From: Rugosimonospora acidiphila
GTDB lineage: Bacteria; Actinomycetota; Actinomycetes; Mycobacteriales; Micromonosporaceae
Direction: 5' to 3'
Assembly (NCBI RefSeq): GCF_039543385.1
Contig: NZ_BAABJQ010000006.1
Coordinates: 1-64,000, forward strand
DNA length: 64,000 bases
Shown here: piece by piece, positions 26,381 through 36,571 of the stretch
How the letters are laid out: each line of letters begins with the position of its first letter
Position numbering within the stretch: the first letter of the stretch is position 1
Notes under the pieces: generated by a model
The model's input: only the letters and a program-made list of their open reading frames with translations
What the model was told of the DNA's origin: nothing
Databases searched by the model: none
Position numbers and translations under genes: made by a program

Positions 26381-27187
26381 TCAGAGCTGTTGCTCGGCGA
26401 GCTGCCGGGCCCGGTCGCGAGCGGCCTCCAGGGCGGCCAACAGTGCCGCCCGTACGCCGTGGTTCTCCAGCTCGCGGATGGCGCTGATCGTGGTGCCGGC
26501 CGGGGAGGTGACCGCCTCGCGCAGCTTGACCGGGTGCTCCCCCGAGTCGCGGAGCATGGTCGCCGAGCCGATGGCGGTCTGCACGATCAGGTCGTACGCC
26601 ACCTGCCGGGGCAAGCCAAGCAGGATCCCCGCGTCGGTCATCGCCTCGACGAGGAAGTAGAAGTACGCCGGGCCGGAGCCGGACAGCGCCGTCACCGCGT
26701 CCTGCTGCGACTCGGGTACCCGCACGGTGCGGCCCAGCGGGGCGAACATCTCCTCGGCCAACTCGAGGTGGGCCGAGGTGGCGAACGCACCCGCCGAGAT
26801 CGCGCTCATCGCCTGATCCACCAGGGCCGGCGTGTTGGTCATGACCCGGACCACCGGAGTGCCCTCGGCCACCCACTTGGCAAAGAACGACGTGGGCAGG
26901 CCCGCGCACAGCGAGACGACCAGCTTGCTCGGCGGGATCCGCGGGCCGAGGTCGGCCATGAGCGCGCCGGCGTCCTGCGGCTTGACCGCTATCGCCAGCA
27001 CGTCCGCCTCGGCCACCGCCGCCTCGTTGTCCAGCAGCCGGACGCCGTACCGGGAGGCCAGTTCCTGGGCCCGCTCCGGGCGGCGCGCCGTGGCCACCAG
27101 CCGGCCGGCCGGCCAGCCGGACCGCAGCAGGCCGGAAAGTAGCAGTTCGCCGATCTTGCCGGCGCCGATGACCCCGACGGTGTGCAT
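26381..27187 (-). CDS. proC: Pyrroline-5-carboxylate reductase ProC
   Basis: 268 residues, the standard size. Makes proline from pyrroline-5-carboxylate with NAD(P)H. The N-terminal Rossmann motif VGVIGAGKIGELLLSGLL and the C-terminal substrate-binding signature ALSGSGPAYFYFLVEAM and LREAVTSPAGTTISAI are clear. The ATG at 27187 follows a AAGGAGGAA ribosome site. Located downstream of pfkA with a hairpin between. Confidence 0.95.
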   Translation of the reverse strand: MHTVGVIGAGKIGELLLSGLLRSGWPAGRLVATARRPERAQELASRYGVRLLDNEAAVAEADVLAIAVKPQDAGALMADLGPRIPPSKLVVSLCAGLPTSFFAKWVAEGTPVVRVMTNTPALVDQAMSAISAGAFATSAHLELAEEMFAPLGRTVRVPESQQDAVTALSGSGPAYFYFLVEAMTDAGILLGLPRQVAYDLIVQTAIGSATMLRDSGEHPVKLREAVTSPAGTTISAIRELENHGVRAALLAALEAARDRARQLAEQQL

Positions 27188-27213
27188 TCCGTGTTCCTCC
27201 TTGCGTAGCGCCT

Positions 27214-27265
27214 CGACCGGTCTGGCTCGGCGCGTCTCGCGGGGCGCGACGACCCAGACCGGTCG
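27214..27265. repeat. 12-bp perfect inverted repeat with 28-base loop
   Basis: CGACCGGTCTGG (27214-27225) and CCAGACCGGTCG (27254-27265) are exact reverse complements; the loop contains a further GC-rich near-palindrome. It lies in the proC 5' region, after the pfkA terminator, so it could be a second terminator, an mRNA structure or an operator. Confidence 0.6.
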
Positions 27266-27287
27266 CCCGGGGGCACCCGCCCCCGGG
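27266..27287 (-). terminator. Hairpin terminator of the phosphofructokinase gene
   Basis: CCCGGGGGC / GCCCCCGGG, a perfect 9-bp stem with a 4-base loop, beginning 13 bases after the pfk stop at 27300. Confidence 0.65.
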
Positions 27288-27299
27288 ACGACGCGTTGG

Positions 27300-28328
<1,029 letters not shown>

Positions 28329-28610
28329 AACGTGCTCGTCCCTCCAAGTCGGATCGCTGGGCGGACGGCGTCGCGGACGGCGCCGGCAACCGCCAACAAT
28401 TCTTTGATTGCTGCCCAACTAGCCCAGGAGCACACACTCGGCGACGTTGCCAGCCCCGGGTGGATCGCGGTCACCGGCCGGGACGAACCGGACCGGCTTG
28501 GTGTTCAAGAGCGCACTGTAGTACCCGGTCGCCGCCGCAGAAAGCGCCACCCCGAGGAACGACTGATGAATGCGTGCCGCCGCGACGGCGACCACGCGGA
28601 TAGACGAAAG

Positions 28611-29123
28611 TCAGCCCAAACTGATCGACGTACCGTCGCCCAGCACCTGCCACCGGGCCAGATTGTGCCGGGCGTCCACCAGGGCGTGGTGCCGGCCGGT
28701 GGCCTCGGGCAGCTCCGGCCGACCCCGGTCGTCCCAGAGCTGGCGGAGGTCCTTGGTGAACCTCGGGATCTCCCGGGGCAGGGCGGTCATCGGCCCCCAC
28801 AGCTGCGCCAGGACCACATGATCGTAGGCGGCGTACCACGCCCACAGCTCGATCTGCTCGTCCGGCCGGCCGCGCAGCGGCTCGGTGAGGAAGGCGTACA
28901 GGTCGTCGCGGATGCGCTCGCGGGAGCGCCAGACCGGGTCACCCGGCGAGGGCAGCTTGTCCAGCACGTTGCGCCGGACCCACGGGACGGCCCGCGAGCC
29001 GTCGAACTCGGTCGAGACGGCGTAGTACTCGCGGCCGTGCTCGTCGACCATGCCGATCGAGACCAGGTCGACGGTGCGCCCGTCCTCGATGAACTCGCAG
29101 TCGTAGAAGTAGCGGTACACCAT
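28611..29123 (-). CDS. RNase AS-type 3'-5' exoribonuclease (Rv2179c family)
   Basis: 170 residues from the ATG that gives MVYRYFYDCEFIEDG, the conserved N-terminus; an ATG four codons upstream (29135) is an alternative. DEDDh exonuclease fold: D-x-E in YDCEF, AWYAAYDHVVLAQLWG and the HHALVDARHNL C-terminal motif. The M. tuberculosis homologue degrades poly(A) tails/RNA and lies just after aroG, the same order as here. Confidence 0.88.
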   Translation of the reverse strand: MVYRYFYDCEFIEDGRTVDLVSIGMVDEHGREYYAVSTEFDGSRAVPWVRRNVLDKLPSPGDPVWRSRERIRDDLYAFLTEPLRGRPDEQIELWAWYAAYDHVVLAQLWGPMTALPREIPRFTKDLRQLWDDRGRPELPEATGRHHALVDARHNLARWQVLGDGTSISLG

Positions 29124-29135
29124 CGCCCCCATCAT

Positions 29136-29556
29136 TCACCGTGCGCCCGGCGGGCCCGCCGCCGGGGAGCACCCGGCCGACCGGACCCGGCGACCAGACA
29201 CGGCCGACCGGCGTCACCGGCGGCGCCGGTTATCCGACACCTCCCGGGCCGGCATCCGACACGATCCCGAACGTTCGCGATATCGCCCGGATGGGTTCGT
29301 CCCGAACAGCCCGGCGATTATCGTGTCGCAGGCCGTGGAACGGGACGGAACGCGTGCGGATTCTCACCTCTCCCGACGCCCGTTATCGGCCCGTGACCAG
29401 CACACTGGCTGGCGTAGACCCAGGGAAACCGCTAGCCTGCCACGCGGTACCCATCGCGTCGCGATATGGGGTCATCGCGCGCGGCAGGGGTGTACACAGA
29501 GCTACAAGAGCGTCATGATCTAGTAAGTGTTGACGGCGACCGGGGAGGGTTGGCCC
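29136..29556. other. Intergenic region upstream of the Crp-family regulator
   Basis: About 420 bp divergent region. Contents noticed: a CRP-like half-site pair at 29354-29367, a GTGTACAC palindrome at 29490-29497, and a plausible -10 (TAGTAA near 29520). No convincing reading frame. Confidence 0.5.
29353..29368. promoter_or_regulatory. CRP-like site candidate
   Basis: GTG-N8-CAC (GTGCGGATTCTCAC), matching the outer triplets of the TGTGA-N6-TCACA consensus but lacking the A of the left arm. Position about 190 bp upstream of the Crp-family gene suggests possible autoregulation, weakly supported. Confidence 0.3.
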
Positions 29557-30249
29557 GTGGATGGACGGCTGCCGGATCCCGGCGACGCACTGACCGGTGT
29601 TGATATGTTCGCCGGGCTGGAGCCCGAGGTGCGCCAGCGGGTCATCGCCGCCGCGGTTCCCCGCACATACCGCAAGGGGCAGCTGCTGTTCGTCGAGAAC
29701 GACCCGGGCGACTCGCTGATCATCCTCAAGCGCGGGGCGATCGCGGTCTTCCGCACCTCGCCGACCGGGGAGCGTGCCGTCCTCACCGTGATCCGGCCCC
29801 CCGACGTGTTCGGCGAGGTGTCCCTACTGGACGGTTCGGCGCGGTCGGCCTCGGCCGAGGCGATCGAGGACTGCTCCGCGCTGGCCCTGTCGCGCGGCGC
29901 GTTCATCGAACTCGTGCACGCGAACTCGCACATCCTCGACGCGGTCATGCGCTCCCTCGGCGCCCTGATCCGCCGGCTCACCGAGCAGAACGCCGACCAC
30001 GTCTTCCTCGACCTGCCCGGCCGGGTGGCCAAGACCCTGGTCCGGCTGGCCGGCGACAGCCACGCCCCGATGGTCACCATCGAGCTGAACCAGAGCCAGC
30101 TGGCGGAGATGGCCGGCGGCTCGCGGCAGAGCGTCAACCAGGCGATCGGATCGTTCGCCAACCGTGGCTGGCTGCGCACCGAGGGCCGGCGCATCGTCGT
30201 CACCGACCTGGCCGCGCTGCGCCGCCGCGGCGGCATGACCGACCGGTAA
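29557..30249 (+). CDS. Crp/Fnr-family transcriptional regulator
   Basis: 230 residues from a GTG at 29557 preceded by GGGGAGGG; an upstream GTG at 29527 is less likely. The cyclic-nucleotide binding fold includes DVFGEVSLLDGSARSASAEA (residues about 86-105), matching the phosphate-binding cassette region, and the C-terminal winged helix shows QSQLAEMAGGSRQSVNQAIG. No cysteine cluster for an Fe-S cluster, so a cAMP/cGMP or nucleotide-free regulator. The MFS gene begins 14 bp after its stop and is probably in the same operon. A class III cyclase is encoded 2 kb downstream. Confidence 0.93.
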   Translation: MDGRLPDPGDALTGVDMFAGLEPEVRQRVIAAAVPRTYRKGQLLFVENDPGDSLIILKRGAIAVFRTSPTGERAVLTVIRPPDVFGEVSLLDGSARSASAEAIEDCSALALSRGAFIELVHANSHILDAVMRSLGALIRRLTEQNADHVFLDLPGRVAKTLVRLAGDSHAPMVTIELNQSQLAEMAGGSRQSVNQAIGSFANRGWLRTEGRRIVVTDLAALRRRGGMTDR

Positions 30250-30263
30250 AGCGGGGCCGGGCG

Positions 30264-31679
30264 GTGGGTCTGCGTGGCTCGCCGCTTGCCGCGAGCCCGG
30301 CGTTCCGCCGCTTCTGGGTGGGGCGGCTCGCCTCGTACTCCGGAGATCAGATCGCGCGCACCGCGCTGCTGATCGCGGTCTTCGACCGTCACGGCGGCGC
30401 GGCGGTCGGCTGGCTGCTGCTGGTCAGCACCGCGCCCCGGCTGCTCGGCCCGCTGCTCGGCGCCCTCGCCGACCGGTTCGACCAGCGCCGCCTGATGGTC
30501 GGCTGCGACGTCGCCCAGGCCGTGACGTACCTGGTGATCGCCGTGACGATGCCGTCGCTGCCGGTCCTGCTCGGCCTCACCGCGCTCGGCACCGGCCTCG
30601 CGACGCTGTTCACCCCGGCCGGGCGCAGCCTGGTACCCAGGCTGGTCGGCGCCGCGCGGCTGCCGGCCGCCAACGCCCAGCTCGCCGTGGCGGTCAACGG
30701 CGGCGTCGCGGCCGGCCCCGCGCTGGGCGGCCTGCTGCTGGCCGGCGCCGGGCTGCGGGTCACCCTGCTGGTCAACGCCGCCACGTTCGTACTGTCCGCC
30801 GCCCTGCTGGCGGCCCCGGGCTTCCGCGGTCGGACGGCGTCGTCGGCCCCGCCGCAGCCGATGGCCCCGCCGCAGCCGGCGGGCTTGCCGCACTCGGGGG
30901 ACTCCCCCGGGGTGCCGGCCGGTTCCGGCGTCGGGCCGGCCGCGGTACCGCCGGGCTCCGGCGTGGTCGCCTCGGCGGCGCCGAAGCCCCGCGAATCGGT
31001 GCTGGCCGACCTGCGGGAGGGGCTGGCCGTCGCCTGGGCCGACCGGGTGGTCCGCACGGTGGCGCTGACCCTGCTGGTCGGAGTGGCCTTCGCCGCGCTG
31101 GACAACGTGGCCGTCGTACCGTTCGGCCGCGAGGTGCTGCACGCCAGCGATGCCGCGGTGGGCGCGCTGGGCACCGGGTACGGGGTCGGGATGGCGCTGG
31201 CGCCGATGCTCCTCACACTCGGCGCGAGCTTCCGTGCCCGGCGGGTACTCGCGATGGGGCTGCTGGCCTTCGGCACCGGCACCGCGCTGACCGGCGTCAT
31301 GCCGGCGCTCGGGCTGGCCCTGATCGGTCAGGCGCTGGCCGGAGCCGGCAACGGCTGGCAGAACGTGGCCAACGACACGCTCATCCAGCAGCGCGTGGCC
31401 CCCGAGCGGCTCGGTGCGGTCTTCGGCACCGTCTACGCCTTCCCGTACGCCGCCGAGGTGCTCGCCTACGCGGTCGGCGGCCCGCTGCTGGCCGGCATGG
31501 GGCCGCGCTGGCTCCTGGTCGTCGCCGGGGTGGGCGTGCTCGGCACCCTCGCGTGCGCGTTGCCGGCGCTCGGCCGCGCCGTGCACGCCGGGCTCAAGCC
31601 GGACCGGCCGACGGACAAGCGCAGCCGGAGCCGGGTTGTGGCGGAGGCGAGCACCCCAGCGCCTCCGCGAGACGCCTGA
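30264..31679 (+). CDS. MFS transporter, 12-span, exporter-like
   Basis: 471 residues; GTG start at 30264. Begins PAFRRFWVGRLASYSGDQIA, with the inter-span loop GALADRFDQRRLMVGCDVAQ typical of drug-efflux MFS proteins. Between spans 6 and 7 lies a Pro/Gly/Ser-rich loop of about 60 residues. Substrate unknown. Coupled to the Crp-family gene (14-bp gap). Confidence 0.88.
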   Translation: MGLRGSPLAASPAFRRFWVGRLASYSGDQIARTALLIAVFDRHGGAAVGWLLLVSTAPRLLGPLLGALADRFDQRRLMVGCDVAQAVTYLVIAVTMPSLPVLLGLTALGTGLATLFTPAGRSLVPRLVGAARLPAANAQLAVAVNGGVAAGPALGGLLLAGAGLRVTLLVNAATFVLSAALLAAPGFRGRTASSAPPQPMAPPQPAGLPHSGDSPGVPAGSGVGPAAVPPGSGVVASAAPKPRESVLADLREGLAVAWADRVVRTVALTLLVGVAFAALDNVAVVPFGREVLHASDAAVGALGTGYGVGMALAPMLLTLGASFRARRVLAMGLLAFGTGTALTGVMPALGLALIGQALAGAGNGWQNVANDTLIQQRVAPERLGAVFGTVYAFPYAAEVLAYAVGGPLLAGMGPRWLLVVAGVGVLGTLACALPALGRAVHAGLKPDRPTDKRSRSRVVAEASTPAPPRDA

Positions 31680-31689
31680 CCCGAGAACG

Positions 31690-31720
31690 GTGACAGGGCC
31701 GGGTCCGCCGGCCCTGTCAC
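31690..31720. terminator. Bidirectional hairpin terminator
   Basis: GTGACAGGGCCGG / CCGGCCCTGTCAC: 13-bp perfect stem, 5-base loop, between convergent genes ending at 31679 (plus) and 31743 (minus). Confidence 0.8.
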
Positions 31721-31742
31721 GATCGCGGCGACACGTCCGCCG

Positions 31743-32009
31743 CTACTCGTCGTCCGAGCCCTCGTCCTCGTCCGACTCTTCGCCCTCTTCGCTCGGCCCG
31801 ACGAAGCTGGGGCCGACGAAGTTGGGGTCCTGCTCCTCAGTCTCGCCGGGGCCGATATAGCCCGGCTCCTCGATCTCCTCGCCAGCGTTCTCTACCACGC
31901 CCTGCTCCTCCAACTCGGCGAGCGTGACCACATCGACATCGACGAACTCGCCGGCGCCGTGCACGGCACCGGAAGGGTCGGCCCAGGAGGCCGCGAGTCG
32001 CACGTACAC
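31743..32009 (-). CDS. Short acidic protein of unknown function
   Basis: 88 residues, start GTG at 32009 after GAAGGGACC. The first 40 residues (VYVRLAASWADPSGAVHGAG, then FVDVDVVTLAELEEQGVVE) resemble the small beta-rich module seen in some phage or capsid-associated proteins (charge, G-V-H, V-D-V-D pattern); this is a pattern impression only. The tail is extremely acidic (EEGEESDEDEGSDDE) and carries a FVGPSFVGPS repeat. Isolated from other genes on its strand. Confidence 0.6.
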   Translation of the reverse strand: MYVRLAASWADPSGAVHGAGEFVDVDVVTLAELEEQGVVENAGEEIEEPGYIGPGETEEQDPNFVGPSFVGPSEEGEESDEDEGSDDE

Positions 32010-32151
32010 CGTTCGGGTCCCTTCGCTCGCGACTGATTGACTGACCTGTCCTCACACGTTTGCCGCGAACGAGGATCGATCGCCGCAAGCGACTGCCGAC
32101 TCTATCCAAGGGCGCACGTCACCGCGGCCCTGGCTTCGGTTACCGGACACG

Positions 32152-35100
32152 TTGGTCGCACCACCACCGCCGTGTCACCATACTGAGCGTCTGCCGAACG
32201 AACCTGCCAGTGCGGAGGACGCCATCGAAGCGACGTGCCCGAACTGCCACCGGATCGCCACCGCCGACGATCGGTTCTGTGGCGGCTGTGGCGCCAGCCT
32301 GCGCCCGGCGTGCCCGCACTGCGGGCACGGTAACGACGCTGCCGCGTCCTTCTGCACCAACTGCGGGCGCCCGCTGCAGGAGCCGGCCGCCGACCGCCGC
32401 CGGGTCAGCGTGCTGTTCATCGACGTCGTGGGGTTCACCGCGTACACCGAGGGGGCGGACCCGGAGCAGGTCCGGGCCATGCAGAACGACTACTTCACCG
32501 CGGTGCGCCGGGTGATCGGCCAGTACGGCGGGGTGGTCGAGAAGTACATCGGGGACGCCGCCATGGCGCTGTTCGGCGCGCCGGTGTCCACCGAGAACGA
32601 TCCCCTGCGCGGCGTGCGGGCCGCGCTGGAACTGCAGCGGATACTGCCCCGGCAGTCCCGCATCCAGGACGCCGGCCTGTCCTTCCGGGTCGGCATCGCC
32701 ACCGGTGAGGCGCTGGTCGACGTGTCGGCCGCCCGCGATGGCGGCCAGGCGATCGTCGCCGGCGACGTGGTCAACACCGCCGCCCGCCTCCAGGAACTCG
32801 CGCCCGGCGGCGGCATTTTCATCTGCGAGAACACGTACGACGCGACGCACTCCGACATCGAGTATGTCGAGCAGCCGACCGCGGTGCTGCGCGGCCGGTC
32901 GCGGCAGAGCCGGATCTGGCTGGCGGTCGCCGCTCGCCGCTCCCGGGTGGGCCAGCGCGACGCCGAGCCCACCCCGATGGTCGACCGCGAACACGAGCGC
33001 GGCCTGCTCATCAACGCGCTGCACCGCACCGTGCGCAACCGGACTCCCCAACTGGTCACCGTCTTCGGCGCGGCCGGCATCGGCAAGAGCCGGCTGCTGC
33101 GCGAGCTCTCCCGGCACGCCGCCACGATCAGCGACCCGCCGATCTGCTGGCGGGTCGGGTACTGCCCGCCGTTCGGTGAGAACGTCGCCTACGCCGCCCT
33201 GGCCGACATCGTGAAGGCGGAGGCGGCGATCCTCGACTCGGACGACGACCAGACCGCCCGGCGCCGGCTGCACGCGACCCTGTCCGAGCTGACCGTCGGC
33301 GACGACGCGCAGCGGCTGGCCGGCGCGCTGGAGCCGCTGGTCGGCCTGCCCGGTGCCGGCCTGTCACAGGTCGAGACCGAGCAGTCCTGGCGGCGGTTCA
33401 TCCTGGCGATGGCGGCGCGGCAGCCCACGGTGCTGGTCTTCGAGGATCTGCACTGGGCGGACGAGCCGATGCTGCGCTTCGTCGAGATGCTCGGCGCCTC
33501 GGCCCGCGGGCTGCCGCTGATGGTGATCTGCACCGCCCGCCCGGAGCTGCGCGAACGGCACCCGAGCTGGACCAGCGCCATCACCGGTACGGTCTCCATC
33601 TCGCTGCCGCCGATGTCCGACAGCGACATCGGCACCCTGTACTCGCTGATGTTCGGTGCCGCCACGACCACCCCCGACAGCCTGGTCGAGCTGGCCGACG
33701 GCAACCCGCTGTACGCCCACGAGTACGTGCGCATGCTGCTGGAGGGCGGCATGCCGCGGCCGGCCGGCACGCCCTCGGTCCTCGAGCTCGCGGCGGCGCA
33801 GCCGATGCCCGACAACGTGCACGCGGTCATCGCCAACCGGCTGGACCTGCTCGACCCGGCCGATCGCACGATCCTGCAGGCCGCCGCGGTGGTGGGCCGG
33901 CAGTTCTGGCCCGGTGCGGTGGCGCACGCGGCGAACCGCACCGCGGAGTCGGCCGAGCAGGCCCTGTACCGGCTGGAGCAGCGCGACCTGATCCAGGAGT
34001 TGCCCACCTCGACCATGGCCGGCCAGGTCGAGTACCGGTTCCGGCACATCCTGGTCCGCGACGTCTGCTACCAGCGGCTGCCCCGCATCGAGCGGGTGGC
34101 CCGCCACCAGCGCACCGCGGACTGGCTGGAGATGGTCTCCGACGGGCGCCAGAGCGACCTGGCCGAGGTGCTGGCCCACCACCGCTGGGCGGCCCACGAG
34201 ATCACCCGCACGCTGGGCATGGAGACCACCCGGTACGCGCCGGCCGCCCGGGAGGCGATGCACCGCGCGGCCCGCCGGGCGTACGCGCTGCACGCCCTGG
34301 ACACCGCCGCGGAGTGGGTGAACCGGGCCCGGGGACTCAACCTGCCCGACGACCCCGCGCTCGACCTGTTCGCCGCCGAGCTCGCCTTCTACCGCGACCG
34401 CGACGCGTTCCTCGCCGACGGCGGGATCGACCGGCTCGAGGATCTCGCCGGGCGGCTGTTCGAGGCGGGGGATCGTTCCGGCGCGGCGCACGCCTGGACC
34501 CTGCTCGGCACCGTCGCCTGGGTGCGGGCCGACCGGCCGGCCACCCTGGCGTACCTGGACCGCGCCGTCGACCTGTACGCCTCGCTGCCGGACTCGGCGG
34601 ACAAGGCGTCGGCGCTGCTGGAGCTGGCCCGGGCGCACATGCTCAACTTCGAGACGGAGCCGGCCATCGTGGCCGCCGACGCGGCGGCCGAGCTGGCCGA
34701 CCGGCTGGGGCTGATCGAGGTGCACGCCAGCGCGATGATCACGCTGGGCACCGCCAAGTACCTCGCCGGCGATCAGGAGGGCTTCGGGCTGCTGCTGGAG
34801 GTCACGGAGCACTGCCGGCGCCACCGGCTGGAGAGCCGCCGCCGGGCGATCAACAACCTGGCCTGGGCCTACCTTGAGGAGGGCAACCTGGCCGCCTGCT
34901 ACCGGCTGCTCGACGAGCAGAACAGCCTGGACGTCGCCGGCGGCCACGGGTTGACGGCCAGCTTCGCCGACGAGGCGGGCCGGGCCTACTACGCCGGGAG
35001 CTGGCCGGCCACGATCAAGGCCACGGTCGAGGTGATGCGCCGGCCGACCGCCGAGTGGGACCTGTACGTGGTGGTGCAGAGCATGTGGCTGCGGGCCCTG

Positions 35101-35655
35101 CGCGGGGAGGACGTGGACGACGCGGCCGTGGACCGGGCGGTGGCCACCGCGCAGCGTGGCGGGTTCCACCGGGTGCTGCTGGCCACCCTCGCGCACGCGA
35201 CCCTCTGCCGGGTGCTGCAGGGGTACATCGAGCGGGCGTGGGAGCTGCTCGGCGCGCTGGAGCGGGAGTGGGCCGCCACCGACATGCTGCCGTTCGCCGA
35301 GTGGGTGATCGCGGCCGCCAACGCCGGCGTGCTGCTCGGGCCGGAGGGCGCCCTCCGGGTGCGCGCGATGCTCGAACGCTCGCCCCGGGACACCCCCTGG
35401 GTGCTGGCCGCGCTGAACATGCTGGACGCGTGCCTGGGCGGCGAGCCGGACGCGTACCTGCGGGCGGCCGAGCGGTACGCCCACATCGGCGACGCCACGG
35501 ACCGGGCGCTGGCGCTGGTGCACGCCGCCCGGATGATGAGCGCGGCCGGCACGCTCCGGCAGTCCGACCCGATGCTCGCCGAGATCGCCGAGTTCGCCCA
35601 GCGCAACGAGGCGCCCGGGCTGCTCGACGGGCTGACCGCCACCTCAGCCGGCTGA
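32152..35655 (+). CDS. Zinc-ribbon / class III nucleotidyl cyclase / AAA ATPase multidomain protein
   Basis: Up to 1167 residues. Two zinc ribbons (CPNC-x9-CGGC, CPHC-x10-CTNC, residues about 29-75) precede a class III cyclase domain (residues 83-255) with SVLFIDVVGFTAYTEG carrying the metal aspartate and EKYIGDAAMALFG with the second. A Walker A GAAGIGKS follows near residue 306, Walker B VLVFEDLHWAD near 426, then a long helical TPR-like region to the end. This is the actinobacterial multidomain cyclase/LuxR-like signalling type; it may make cAMP or act without catalysis. The only legal start codons before the first zinc ribbon are TTG 32152 and CTG 32191; see findings for a third option. 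Confidence 0.9.
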   Translation: MVAPPPPCHHTERLPNEPASAEDAIEATCPNCHRIATADDRFCGGCGASLRPACPHCGHGNDAAASFCTNCGRPLQEPAADRRRVSVLFIDVVGFTAYTEGADPEQVRAMQNDYFTAVRRVIGQYGGVVEKYIGDAAMALFGAPVSTENDPLRGVRAALELQRILPRQSRIQDAGLSFRVGIATGEALVDVSAARDGGQAIVAGDVVNTAARLQELAPGGGIFICENTYDATHSDIEYVEQPTAVLRGRSRQSRIWLAVAARRSRVGQRDAEPTPMVDREHERGLLINALHRTVRNRTPQLVTVFGAAGIGKSRLLRELSRHAATISDPPICWRVGYCPPFGENVAYAALADIVKAEAAILDSDDDQTARRRLHATLSELTVGDDAQRLAGALEPLVGLPGAGLSQVETEQSWRRFILAMAARQPTVLVFEDLHWADEPMLRFVEMLGASARGLPLMVICTARPELRERHPSWTSAITGTVSISLPPMSDSDIGTLYSLMFGAATTTPDSLVELADGNPLYAHEYVRMLLEGGMPRPAGTPSVLELAAAQPMPDNVHAVIANRLDLLDPADRTILQAAAVVGRQFWPGAVAHAANRTAESAEQALYRLEQRDLIQELPTSTMAGQVEYRFRHILVRDVCYQRLPRIERVARHQRTADWLEMVSDGRQSDLAEVLAHHRWAAHEITRTLGMETTRYAPAAREAMHRAARRAYALHALDTAAEWVNRARGLNLPDDPALDLFAAELAFYRDRDAFLADGGIDRLEDLAGRLFEAGDRSGAAHAWTLLGTVAWVRADRPATLAYLDRAVDLYASLPDSADKASALLELARAHMLNFETEPAIVAADAAAELADRLGLIEVHASAMITLGTAKYLAGDQEGFGLLLEVTEHCRRHRLESRRRAINNLAWAYLEEGNLAACYRLLDEQNSLDVAGGHGLTASFADEAGRAYYAGSWPATIKATVEVMRRPTAEWDLYVVVQSMWLRALRGEDVDDAAVDRAVATAQRGGFHRVLLATLAHATLCRVLQGYIERAWELLGALEREWAATDMLPFAEWVIAAANAGVLLGPEGALRVRAMLERSPRDTPWVLAALNMLDACLGGEPDAYLRAAERYAHIGDATDRALALVHAARMMSAAGTLRQSDPMLAEIAEFAQRNEAPGLLDGLTATSAG

Positions 35656-35704
35656 CCGGGCCGACCCAGCTTTGCCGTCCCGGGGTGCCGGCCGGGGCGC
35701 CGGC

Positions 35705-36409
35705 TCAGGCCGCGATGGCGGTGCTGCTGGCCGGTGCCTCCGGCGCCTTGACCTTCTGGGCGTAGACGTCCACGTACTCCCGGCCGGACAGCTCCATCAG
35801 CTCGTACATGATCTCGTCGGTCACCGCGCGCTCGACGAACCGGTCGCCGGACATCCCCTCGTACCGGGAGAAGTCGATCGGCTTGCCGAACCGGATGCGT
35901 ACCCGCTTGATCCGGGGCAGCGCGCGACCCAGCGGCTGGATCTCGTCGGAGTTGAGCATGACCACCGGGATCACCGGCGCCCCCGAGTCCAGGGCGAGCC
36001 GGGCGACCCCGGTCTTGCCCCGGTAGAGGCGGCCGTCCGGGGACCGGGTGCCCTCCGGGTAGATGCCGAACAGCTTGCCCTCGCCGAGGATGCGCAGGCC
36101 GGTGTCGATGGCGGCCTGGGCGGCCCGGCCGCCGGCCCGGTCGACGGGGATCGTACCGGTGCCGACGAAGAACATCTTGGTGACGAAGCCCTTGATGCCC
36201 TTTCCGGTGAAGTATTCGGCCTTTGCTACAAAGGTCACCTTTCGCTTGACCATGAGCGGCATGAAGATCGAATCTGAGAACGAGAGGTGGTTGCTCGCGA
36301 TGATCGCCGCCCCCACGTCGGGTACGTTGTCGCGCCCCTCGACGTGCGGCCGGAATATCAACCTCAGCCAGGGGCCGAGGATGACGTACTTGAGCAGCCA
36401 GTAGAGCAC
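35705..36409 (-). CDS. 1-acylglycerol-3-phosphate acyltransferase (PlsC type)
   Basis: 234 residues, GTG start at 36409. Acyltransferase motif I NHLSFSD (H-x4-D), motif III FGIYPEGTRSPDGRLYRGKTG and a membrane-anchoring N-terminus. It would acylate lysophosphatidic acid in phospholipid synthesis; in M. tuberculosis the homologue Rv2182c has lyso-acyltransferase-type activity. The C-terminal 40 residues (AQKVKAPEAPASSTAIAA) are non-conserved. The gene is convergent with the cyclase gene. Confidence 0.9.
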   Translation of the reverse strand: MLYWLLKYVILGPWLRLIFRPHVEGRDNVPDVGAAIIASNHLSFSDSIFMPLMVKRKVTFVAKAEYFTGKGIKGFVTKMFFVGTGTIPVDRAGGRAAQAAIDTGLRILGEGKLFGIYPEGTRSPDGRLYRGKTGVARLALDSGAPVIPVVMLNSDEIQPLGRALPRIKRVRIRFGKPIDFSRYEGMSGDRFVERAVTDEIMYELMELSGREYVDVYAQKVKAPEAPASSTAIAA

Positions 36410-36571
36410 GTGTGTCCTTCCTGGTTTCCATCCCGGGCTCAGGGAGTCGGCATGAGCCTACGAAGACTGCGCGGCACACCACAACGCACTCCCCGAAGTA
36501 CCCATCTCCGTGTCACGATTCAAGCCTGGGCCGCGTTCAGCTGCCCCGGCTGCCTAAGGGAGGTGGGCAGG

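Noticed and set aside
29276..29300. Second SOS box candidate at CGAACGTTCG
   Set aside because: The four-base spacer of the LexA consensus is absent, so it does not match GAAC-N4-GTTC.
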